From Methanomassiliicoccus sp. UBA386 (lineage in GTDB: Archaea; Thermoplasmatota; Thermoplasmata; Methanomassiliicoccales; Methanomassiliicoccaceae): a stretch of 9,758 bases of DNA. A model generated the notes under the pieces. The model was given only the letters and a program-made list of their open reading frames with translations, made no database searches and was not told the DNA's origin. Location: NCBI GenBank assembly GCA_002498285.1, contig DAGU01000082.1, positions 1-9,758 on the forward strand. Reading direction: 5' to 3'. Numbering within the stretch: position 1 is the first letter of the stretch; each line of letters opens with the position of its first letter. The position numbers and the translations under genes were made by a program. Positions 1-5,382 of the stretch are shown one piece after another.

Positions 1-61
1 GCGGCTGGACTGGTACCTGTTCCGACTGTCGGGCGACGGACTGGGCACGATGGAGCGCTGA
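1..61 (+). CDS. C-terminal tail of an unidentified protein (partial)
   Basis: The second forward frame is open from the window edge and ends at TGA 59-61. It encodes the last 19 residues, RLDWYLFRLSGDGLGTMER. The gene begins outside the window, so its function cannot be told. It is taken as real because its stop codon sits directly against the stop codon of the convergent zinc-ribbon gene (62-64), a tight arrangement typical of compact archaeal genomes, and because the residues have a protein-like mix of aromatic and charged side chains. The evidence is short and the call could be wrong. Confidence 0.45.
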   Translation, partial: RLDWYLFRLSGDGLGTMER

Positions 62-298
62 TCACGGCTTGGCGTACTTCGACTCCTCGATGCGGCGCTG
101 GAGCAGTTCGTCCTCATCGATGAGCGTCTCTTCCTTCCTCTCTTCCCTCTGCTTAGCAGGCGGATCGCCCCATACGAACAGCGGGGTCAGCTTTCCGCAC
201 ACGGAGCAGCGCCTGATCCTGACCACGAGCAGGTTGATCCCGAACAGGCTGGGGGCGAAGAGCTCGCCGCACCTTCGGCAGCGTCGAATGCTGACCAT
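62..298 (-). CDS. Small zinc-ribbon protein, two CxxC knuckles
   Basis: A 78-residue protein. Two CxxC pairs, C7-x-x-C10 (CRRCG) and C31-x-x-C34 (CSVCG), can together hold one zinc ion in a rubredoxin/zinc-ribbon type fold. A hydrophobic stretch (about 13-26) separates the knuckles. The C-terminal third is highly charged and ends in a helix around DEDELLQRRIEESKY, a tail I associate with many small uncharacterised archaeal zinc ribbons. ATG at 298 is the start; GAGG lies 5 bases upstream, and a TTATAA box at 321-326 is placed so that the message could begin at or next to the start codon. The gene is convergent with the gene ending at 61, with no bases between them. The role is unknown; nucleic-acid or protein binding is only an inference from the fold. 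Confidence 0.8.
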   Translation of the reverse strand: MVSIRRCRRCGELFAPSLFGINLLVVRIRRCSVCGKLTPLFVWGDPPAKQREERKEETLIDEDELLQRRIEESKYAKP

Positions 299-317
299 AA
301 ATCCTCAATAGGAATAT

Positions 318-329
318 CGCTTATAATCC
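318..329 (-). promoter_or_regulatory. Likely TATA box of the zinc-ribbon gene
   Basis: On the minus strand the sequence reads GATTATAAGCGA. Its centre is about 26 bases upstream of the ATG at 298, the usual archaeal TATA-to-start-site distance, so the transcript may be leaderless or nearly so. Judged by position and composition only. Confidence 0.4.
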
Positions 330-347
330 TGACTCGCTGATTGTCGC

Positions 348-689
348 TCAGATGTTCTCCATTGGCGGCCACAGGTCGCTCCCGAGCTCGCTCCTGAGTC
401 GAGCGTGCAGATCGAGAACCATCCGCTCGTTGATCATCTTTAGTTCGTCTCCGCACTGTCGGATGACATCCGGGGTGATCATACCTCTGATCAATAGCCC
501 GCCCATGTAGTCGTCGGTGAGGCTCTGGATATCCTCCTGCATGGAGCTAACGATCGCCTGGATTTCCTCCGAGGATCTAACCTTCGGCCCTTCGGGCGTG
601 GGATAGACCTTCAGCAGGTCCTCTGCGCAGGTAGTGATCATATCCTTCACTGAGATAGCAAGTTGCTGCATGAAATCCGTATCGGCCAT
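348..689 (-). CDS. Hypothetical helical protein, 113 aa
   Basis: I do not recognise this protein. The start chosen is ATG at 689 (MADTDFMQQLAI), because AAGGAGAT lies 4 bases upstream in AAGGAAGGAGATACG. The same frame stays open further upstream and could start at 812, adding 41 residues, but that start has no ribosome site and a TATA-like box (771-780) lies inside the extension. The product is acidic and almost wholly alpha-helical in appearance, with no signal peptide or membrane segment. Two cysteines (C20 in MITTCAEDLL and C85 in VIRQCGDEL) are far apart and do not form a metal motif. A YPTPEGPK turn at about 29-36 separates an N-terminal helix from the helical remainder. It is oriented like the zinc-ribbon gene, 49 bases away, and may be transcribed with it. 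Confidence 0.75.
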   Translation of the reverse strand: MADTDFMQQLAISVKDMITTCAEDLLKVYPTPEGPKVRSSEEIQAIVSSMQEDIQSLTDDYMGGLLIRGMITPDVIRQCGDELKMINERMVLDLHARLRSELGSDLWPPMENI

Positions 690-770
690 CGTATCTCCTT
701 CCTTTAATCGAGGCTTTCCGGCGTAGTGTCGGGCCCTCGAGTTCGTCGACAGGGGCGTGAGGATCTCAAC

Positions 771-780
771 GGTTTTTAAG
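771..780 (-). promoter_or_regulatory. Possible TATA box upstream of the 113-aa protein
   Basis: CTTAAAAACC on the minus strand is the only strongly AT-rich box between 690 and 812. A start site about 25 bases downstream would give a leader near 60 bases that includes the strong ribosome site before 689. Weak evidence, since the box also lies in an open extension of the same frame. Confidence 0.3.
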
Positions 781-989
781 TTATCAGCGAAACTGATGAG
801 GTATATCTCCATGCGCCTTGACCTTATCTGGGCAGCGATATCCTCGTTCGCCCAGGACCTGGGAGCCCATTGCGGGCGATCGTCACGACGGGCTCGATGA
901 GCGCTCTAGAACCTTGCAACGGCCAATGGAGCAATATCATGCTTGCCCAGCTAGGCTCGCCAAGCTTGGCTTGGAAGGGGGGGGGAACA

Positions 990-1137
990 ATGGCGACCAA
1001 GACAAAGGTGGAAGAGATGGTAAAGGTCAAGGACAAGCTGCTCGGGATAAGGAGGTCGAACGCGATGTCGAAACGGAATCAAAGGCCTCCTGGAAGACAA
1101 GAATGTCGAGAAGAAGATCATCAAGGAAAAGATCTGA
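990..1137 (+). pseudogene. Small Lys/Glu-rich protein gene broken by two single-base losses
   Basis: ATG at 990 follows a run of nine G (977-985) that can serve as a ribosome site. The frame reads MATKTKVEEMVKVKDKLLG, then turns to arginine-rich nonsense. Restoring one G in GGG 1044-1046 continues it as DKEVERDVE, and restoring one A in AAA 1071-1073 continues it as NGIKGLLEDKNVEKKIIKEKI, ending at TGA 1135-1137. The repaired product is 49 residues, with an even helical pattern of Lys, Glu, Val and Leu across all three pieces, which is unlikely by chance. Both repairs fall in homopolymers. Either the gene is decayed or the assembly has errors here. I do not recognise a family. Longer open frames covering the same bases (starting 818 and 870) look like out-of-frame shadows. 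Confidence 0.4.
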
Positions 1138-1518
1138 GAGCAAGGCCCAAATCCATTCCCAGTTTTTCTATCGGGCCGAATGGACAAAATATGTTCTCGA
1201 CCTCGAGGATGGTCACCACTAAATATTTCAGACGCTGAGATCTCCTTGCTAGGGGACAAGGCGATATTGAGCCATTTCATCTCGTTTTCGTCATCGTCGT
1301 CCTCACCATGTCGCAACTGCATATCATGGCCTAGCAGACGCCATGAACCGGCCACGGGTCGACCGCTATTGCACCAACGATTTGCCGGGAGGTACGGATG
1401 GGACGCACTTCCTCCGGCTGGCTGGACTTAGAGTAGTCTAATCGACCTCCATCGCCCTCTCGCCGATATAGGTGATGCGCAGTCGAGGGTGGAAATAGAG
1501 AAGGGGTTTCGAGCGGGC
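1138..1518. other. Stretch without a firm gene; possible coding shards
   Basis: No intact gene is convincing here. Three pieces look somewhat protein-like. On +, a frame ending FFYRAEWTKYVLDLEDGHH stops at about 1222, and a second + frame carries NISDAEISLLGDKAILSHF (about 1220-1278); adding one base near 1218 would join them. On -, GEDDDDENEMKWLNIALSP covers part of the same ground, so at most one strand can be right. On - again, LYFHPRLRITYIGERAMEVD ends at 1438-1440, in the same frame as, and just beyond, the stop of the surface-protein remnant. I take the stretch as decayed or intergenic DNA. Confidence 0.35.
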
Positions 1519-1943
1519 TCACTTCCTGCGCCAGCGCAGGAACCCTACCACACCGGCCAGTACCGCCGCGATCGCAACGACCGCGATGATGACTGTGCCC
1601 ATATCGCCGGACGGAGCGACCGTGGCCTTGGATGCTTCGATGGTCTCGAGGTCGAGCCCCAGTCCGTCGACGGCGACGCTCTTCGTCAGGCTCTCGATGC
1701 CCTCGCCGCTCACGGTCAGGTTATGATCCCCACGCGAGGTCATGATGACGAACTTGCCGTCAGCGTCAGTGGTCGCCGAGGTCGCGTTGTCCAGCATCAC
1801 CGTGATGCCGGCCAGACCGTTGCCCTCAGCGCCGACGGGGATGTGCCGGGGACGATGGTGGAGCGCGACACTGTCGCAACTCCCTGGCCGATACTGGTCC
1901 AGGTGACGCCTTGCTGATCCGCATCCGTCAAGTGGCGGCTCAA
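1519..1943 (-). pseudogene. Surface-protein C-terminal fragment with membrane anchor, frameshifted
   Basis: The intact 3' part reads GLAGITVMLDNATSAT, TTDADGKFVI and GDHNLTVSGEGI, the pattern of a carboxypeptidase-regulatory-like beta-sandwich repeat seen in archaeal cell-surface proteins. It is followed by a hydrophobic helix (VIIAVVAIAAVLAGVVGFL) and the tail RWRRK, a C-terminal membrane anchor with a cytoplasmic basic end. Upstream the coding signal jumps frame: LTDADQQGVTWTSIGQGVA and TIVPGTS lie one frame over and join PVGAEGNGLAG if one base is restored in GGGG 1837-1840. With that base the span is 142 codons. The frame reaches back only to a TTG overlapping the regulator's stop codon, and no signal peptide or N-terminal ectodomain is present. 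The fragment is therefore probably the cut-off end of a longer surface protein. An ATG start at 1800 giving 93 aa is possible but would leave a protein with no export signal. Confidence 0.6.
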
Positions 1944-2431
1944 GGCCCGCCCTTGAGGTACTTCAGTCTTTCTAGGCGTTCTGAGGGCGCTTCTTCCAGC
2001 TGACCTCTTTGGAATGTCCTGATGTTATAGCTCTCCCGATATTCTATATAGTCCAGGTAGAGCCGGATCGCGGCCATGATGAACTCGGATCTGGACCTAT
2101 AACGCCGGTGATCCACCCAATAATCAATATCGTCGACTATCTGGGTGGGGACCCTGAGATTCACTATGCGGGTCCTTTGCTTCTCCTCCGCGTCCGCAGC
2201 TGGCCCTTTCTCCATGGCTCTCGAACGTTGTCCACTGGCGTGCATCTCCTCTTCACTTGGTTCCGTTCTCATCCTATCCTTCTCTTTAGCAGATCCCCTT
2301 ACAGAGTTTCCTGGACGATGAGCTCTTGCCGCCGAGCTGGCATTTGAGCCATCAGCCTCCTTCGCATGATCGCTCTGAGTGAGAACACTTCCTTCTCCAG
2401 ACCTTTTCTTCGCGTTGATTTTCTCGGCCAT
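1940..2431 (-). CDS. Ribbon-helix-helix (CopG/Arc-type) transcription regulator
   Basis: A 163-residue protein from ATG 2431. The DNA-binding domain is near residues 87-130: strand RTRIVNLRVP, first helix TQIVDDIDYWVDHRR, then the signature RSRSEFIMAAIRLYLDYIE. RHH proteins bind as dimers, placing the beta-ribbon in the DNA major groove. The first 85 residues are polar, charged and probably disordered, which is long for the family; the last 30 (QLEEAPSERLERLKYLKGG) form a short charged tail. The start is uncertain: TTG at 2443 adds four residues, while ATG at 2272 (MRTEPSEEE) has GAAGGA upstream and would give a more usual 110-residue protein. The gene is divergent from methyltransferase 1, and its promoter shares a palindrome with the permease promoter, so it may repress itself and the permease. 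The target is inferred, not shown. Confidence 0.85.
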   Translation of the reverse strand: MAEKINAKKRSGEGSVLTQSDHAKEADGSNASSAARAHRPGNSVRGSAKEKDRMRTEPSEEEMHASGQRSRAMEKGPAADAEEKQRTRIVNLRVPTQIVDDIDYWVDHRRYRSRSEFIMAAIRLYLDYIEYRESYNIRTFQRGQLEEAPSERLERLKYLKGGP

Positions 2432-2484
2432 GGCCGTCCCCAACCTATCTTGACTAGCATCCCTTAGAGCTACTAACTAGTATC

Positions 2485-2503
2485 TGTATTACATATGTAT
2501 AGG
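2485..2503 (-). promoter_or_regulatory. Promoter of the regulator: TATA box and adjoining TGTAATACA palindrome
   Basis: On the minus strand CCTATACATATG (2492-2503) gives the TATA box, and TGTAATACA (2493-2485), a palindrome of TGTA and TACA around one base, sits at its downstream edge. A repressor there would block RNA polymerase loading. The same palindrome occurs at 3881-3889 in the permease promoter. Confidence 0.45.
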
Positions 2504-2525
2504 CTATTGTAACCCATTCGTAAGC

Positions 2526-2534
2526 AATATATTA
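2526..2534 (+). promoter_or_regulatory. Likely TATA box for methyltransferase 1
   Basis: AATATATTA is the clearest forward TATA-like box in the divergent gap. A start site near 2555-2560 would give a leader of about 80 bases. Downstream of it GTGACC occurs twice (2566-2571, 2582-2587), 16 bases apart start to start, which could be an operator. Confidence 0.4.
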
Positions 2535-2636
2535 GTAATTCTGTCACATTCTGGGCAATCGTAAAGTGACCAAAGATCATTGTGACCTCTTAGCTCCGAC
2601 AGAGCGGTCAACGATGTCAATGCCGAAGGGGGACTA

Positions 2637-3668
2637 GTGGTGAGTGAGGAGTCAAAGGCAAGCGTATTTCGTCTGATCGAGGGAGGAGAGGCTGACCGTA
2701 TCCCAGTCGCCCCTCCTTTTCAGGGCTACTGGACGTTAGGCATCGAAGGGATCCCGGTCATCGAATCCATTAGAAAACCGAAGCTGGCGGCCAAGGCCCA
2801 GATGGAGATGGCTTCGAGATGTGGATTCGATGCCATGGAGGCGTCGTGGGATTGGCTCTCCCCCGTGGAGATGTTCGGATGCAAGGTACGCGTGCCAGTG
2901 AATGGCGAGATCGTGACCAAGACGCGTCTCATCACCGGACCGGAATCCCTCAAGAATCTGGAGCTCCCCGACCCTCAACAGGACTACCGGGCCCTGAGCT
3001 CTGCAAGATCTGCTGAACTGATCGTATCGAAGATGGGCAGGGAGATGTTCCTATACTCCACCATTTGCTGTCCGTTCACGCTCGTGGGTGAGATGCGTGG
3101 CGTTGAAGCGCTCCTCCTCGATCTCATCATGCAACCGGACTTCGCACAGGATATGCTTGAGATGGCCACGGACGTGATCCAGGAATACTGTCGATCCATA
3201 TGCAAGACGGGCGTGGATGGTGTCATCCTGTGCGATCCGACCGCATCCGGCTCGCTGGTCAGCCCCATGGAGTTCCGGGACTACTCCCGCCCATATATGA
3301 AGAGGTGCATGGAGGTCGTACGCCTAGAGGGATGCGTTCCCATGGCGCACATCTGCGGGGACACATCCGAACTTATGGAGATCATCGCCGACATGGGCAC
3401 CAGCATATTCTCCCTCGACAGCTCGGTGGATCCGCAGCGCGTCACCGACCATGTGAGGAAGCGCATGACCTTTCTGGGAAACGTGAACTCACAGATGATG
3501 TTCAAGCGGAGCCCTCAGGAAGCATTTGCGGAGTCTGTCAAATGCATCGAGCGTGCCGAGAATATGCGATTGATCCTGGGGCTGGGAGATGACATCGTCA
3601 CTGGAACTCCGGTGGACAACATCAGGGCGATGAGAAACGCCTCGGACAGCTTCTTGTCGAAGGAATGA
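2637..3668 (+). CDS. MtaA/MtbA-like (UroD-family) methyltransferase 1, altered zinc site
   Basis: A 343-residue TIM-barrel protein of the uroporphyrinogen decarboxylase superfamily, in the branch of methylcobamide:coenzyme M methyltransferases (MtaA, MtbA). Those cytoplasmic enzymes move a methyl group from a corrinoid protein to a zinc-activated thiol. Family blocks visible: DRIPVAPPFQGYW (19-31), CPFTLVGEMRGVEALL, GVILCDPTASGSL and H238-I-C240-GDTSE. The third zinc ligand expected near the C-terminus is absent: GLGDDIVTGTP carries Asp318 where the paralogue at 5383-6399 has Cys318. Length is normal for the family. GTG at 2637 is used, but the GTG at 2640 is better spaced from GGGGGA (2628-2633). 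Codon third positions are less GC-rich than in methyltransferase 2. A heme-pathway UroD role is unlikely given the HxC motif and context. Its real substrate is unknown, and it may not use CoM. Confidence 0.85.
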   Translation: MVSEESKASVFRLIEGGEADRIPVAPPFQGYWTLGIEGIPVIESIRKPKLAAKAQMEMASRCGFDAMEASWDWLSPVEMFGCKVRVPVNGEIVTKTRLITGPESLKNLELPDPQQDYRALSSARSAELIVSKMGREMFLYSTICCPFTLVGEMRGVEALLLDLIMQPDFAQDMLEMATDVIQEYCRSICKTGVDGVILCDPTASGSLVSPMEFRDYSRPYMKRCMEVVRLEGCVPMAHICGDTSELMEIIADMGTSIFSLDSSVDPQRVTDHVRKRMTFLGNVNSQMMFKRSPQEAFAESVKCIERAENMRLILGLGDDIVTGTPVDNIRAMRNASDSFLSKE

Positions 3669-3693
3669 ACCGTACGATCGACCGGCACCAGTC

Positions 3694-3703
3694 CAATATT
3701 TTT
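3694..3703 (+). terminator. T-rich terminator after methyltransferase 1
   Basis: CAATATTTTT begins 25 bases after the stop codon. Archaeal transcription commonly ends at oligo-T tracts without a hairpin. The same ten bases occur after methyltransferase 2 (6432-6441). Confidence 0.45.
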
Positions 3704-3866
3704 GCCTGAGATCAGTGCTATAACGTGCTCCATAGATGGCAGTCTCTTCAGGACTGCCCAAAACCCTCGTCGCGTTTGGCCGTCTAGAGTCCGCCGAGGA
3801 TGAACGCCAGATCCATCTGGCCGACCACAACGATTCTTCTGCAGAATAATCCATTGGATTCTTTTC

Positions 3867-3889
3867 ATATATATGACATTTGTATTACA
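3867..3889 (+). promoter_or_regulatory. Permease promoter: TATA box and TGTATTACA palindrome
   Basis: ATATATAT (3867-3874) is the TATA box. Six bases further on, TGTATTACA (3881-3889) is a 9-base palindrome around one central base. The predicted start site is near 3897, giving a leader of about 70 bases. The palindrome is the reverse complement, with the central base swapped, of the one at the regulator promoter (2485-2493), and sits in the same place relative to TATA, as expected of a repressor site. Confidence 0.5.
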
Positions 3890-3897
3890 GACGCACT

Positions 3898-3949
3898 ACA
3901 ATAGTATGCTGTAAGTCAATTGGGAGTTCATATCAAAGCATGCTATTGT
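3898..3949 (+). repeat. 13-bp inverted repeat in the permease leader
   Basis: ACAATAGTATGCT (3898-3910) pairs with AGCATGCTATTGT (3937-3949) at 12 of 13 positions as DNA; the one mismatch (T3905 with G3942) can form a G-U pair in RNA. The loop is 26 bases. The left arm lies at the predicted transcription start and the right arm ends 3 bases before the ribosome site AGGAGG (3953-3958). It may be a leader hairpin affecting translation or a two-site operator. Confidence 0.55.
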
Positions 3950-3952
3950 CAC

Positions 3953-3958
3953 AGGAGG
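3953..3958 (+). promoter_or_regulatory. Ribosome binding site that decides the permease start
   Basis: AGGAGG, a full anti-16S match, lies 6 bases before ATG 3965. It rules out the in-frame TTG at 3920, which would place the inverted-repeat right arm and this site inside the coding region. Confidence 0.8.
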
Positions 3959-3964
3959 ATATCG

Positions 3965-5362
3965 ATGGCAAATGAGGAGAGTAGCGGAGGACTGAGCCGG
4001 TCCATCGGACCATTGCGGCTCTTCGTCCTGGGTACAGCATCCATCGTAGGCCCGTGGCTGGTGATGACCAATTGGTGGATCTCACTGACTGGATCATCGA
4101 TCGCACTGGCGTTCTTCGTTCTTGGCTTGCTTTGCATACCCATCGGATTGGTGTTCGGAGAGCTGACGGCGATGTTCCCTCAAGCAGGGGGCTCGTCCGT
4201 ATATATCGAGAAAGCATTTTCGCGCAAGGTCGCATATTGGTTCAGCTGGGCGCTGATGTTATCGTACACCACCGTCCTGGCGTTCCAGCTGAGGGCCTTA
4301 ATGGAGATCATCGGATACATGTGGTGGCCGGACATGAGCCTGCTTACCACCATGGTCATTGCGGTCATAATCGCGTTCGCCATTTTCTTGCTGAACACGA
4401 GGGATGTCTCGATCAGTACAGGAGTGCAGGTGGGCATTTTCGCCATGCTCGCGATCGTGGGCTTTGGTTATTCCATCCTCTTCTTCGTCCATCCCCAGTT
4501 CGACGTGGCCAACTGGCAGCCCATGTTCCAGAACGGTACCAGCGGTTTCCTCACTGCGGTCGCCCTAATGACCACGATGTTCTTCGGGTTCGAGGTCATA
4601 CCACAGTTCGCAGAGGAGGCCAATTATCCAGCGAAGAATCACTGGAAGCTCATGGTTGGAGCCATCTTGTTCGTCATGGCCTTCGACGGGGCGATCACCC
4701 TGTCCGAGTCGGGGATGCTGCCCTTCGACACTGCGATCATGACTCCGATGCTGGGCGCAGAGATCGCGAATGCCACGTACGGCTCCTGGCTGCAGTTCAT
4801 CATCGTGTTCGCGAACGTTGCTGCGCTGTGCGGCTGTCTGGTCGGTTTCTGGATGGGCGGTTCCAGGATGCTTCTCGCCATGGGTCGCTCCGGAGCGCTT
4901 CCGTCCGTCTTCGCAAAGGTGAACAAGAACAAGGTCCCCAGCACGGCGAACGTGTTCATTCTGGGCGTTGTGCTGATGTTCATCCTACTATCTGGGAGCG
5001 CCTGGCTTGCGAGCCTGTTCACTCTCATGGCCGTGGGTGTCGGCGTTACGTACACCGGAGTAAGCCTGGCCTTCATCAAGCTCAGGATATCGGGAAAGGA
5101 GATCCCGCGGCCCTGGAAGGTGCCCGGTGGAATAGGCATGGGGTTCGTGGCCCTCTTCGGTGGCCTCGTGATCTCATACTTCACCTTCGCATACTTCACG
5201 ATAGATGTGTGGATCCTCTTCGTCCTGTTCTTCGCGCTGGTCGGAGTGGTCAGACTGGCCCTGATAATCGACTCGCGTAAACACCCTGAGAAGTATGGGA
5301 CGCACTTAGCAAGCGTGGAGTCAATAGCCATGGCGGGCGTTGAGCCAGGGAGCAAGAAGTAG
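3965..5362 (+). CDS. APC-superfamily amino acid/amine permease
   Basis: A 465-residue membrane transporter with about 12 hydrophobic helices, roughly 16-38, 44-66, 88-112, 126-144, 154-175, 195-213, 228-246, 272-297, 327-345, 347-372, 391-411 and 414-434. APC hallmarks: FPQAGGSSVY (71-80) after helix 2, FFGFEVIPQFAEEANYPAKN (206-225) around helix 6, and SRMLLAMGRSGALPSVF (300-316) in the loop after helix 8. Family members move amino acids or polyamines by proton symport or exchange. The exact substrate cannot be read from sequence. Its position 20 bases before methyltransferase 2 and downstream of methyltransferase 1 suggests a methylated amine, betaine or amino-acid derivative, which is inference. 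The start is set by AGGAGG. The TATA box, palindrome and leader inverted repeat upstream imply regulated expression. The large + frame at 4054-5280 is a shadow. Confidence 0.92.
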   Translation: MANEESSGGLSRSIGPLRLFVLGTASIVGPWLVMTNWWISLTGSSIALAFFVLGLLCIPIGLVFGELTAMFPQAGGSSVYIEKAFSRKVAYWFSWALMLSYTTVLAFQLRALMEIIGYMWWPDMSLLTTMVIAVIIAFAIFLLNTRDVSISTGVQVGIFAMLAIVGFGYSILFFVHPQFDVANWQPMFQNGTSGFLTAVALMTTMFFGFEVIPQFAEEANYPAKNHWKLMVGAILFVMAFDGAITLSESGMLPFDTAIMTPMLGAEIANATYGSWLQFIIVFANVAALCGCLVGFWMGGSRMLLAMGRSGALPSVFAKVNKNKVPSTANVFILGVVLMFILLSGSAWLASLFTLMAVGVGVTYTGVSLAFIKLRISGKEIPRPWKVPGGIGMGFVALFGGLVISYFTFAYFTIDVWILFVLFFALVGVVRLALIIDSRKHPEKYGTHLASVESIAMAGVEPGSKK

Positions 5363-5382
5363 AGGGAGATGGAGGAAAAAGC

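Noticed and set aside
818..1238. Two overlapping + strand frames of 122 and 134 codons
   Set aside because: Composition is low-complexity Arg/Ser/Gly, starts lack ribosome sites, and a better small frame with repair (990-1137) explains the coding signal.
2444..2636. tRNA, small RNA gene or CRISPR repeat in the AT-rich divergent gap
   Set aside because: No cloverleaf, no regularly spaced repeats; the content is explained by two divergent promoters.
4054..5280. Long open frame on + (408 codons) inside the permease gene
   Set aside because: Rich in Arg, His and Gly with no hydrophobic pattern; it is the +2 shadow of a clear 12-helix permease.
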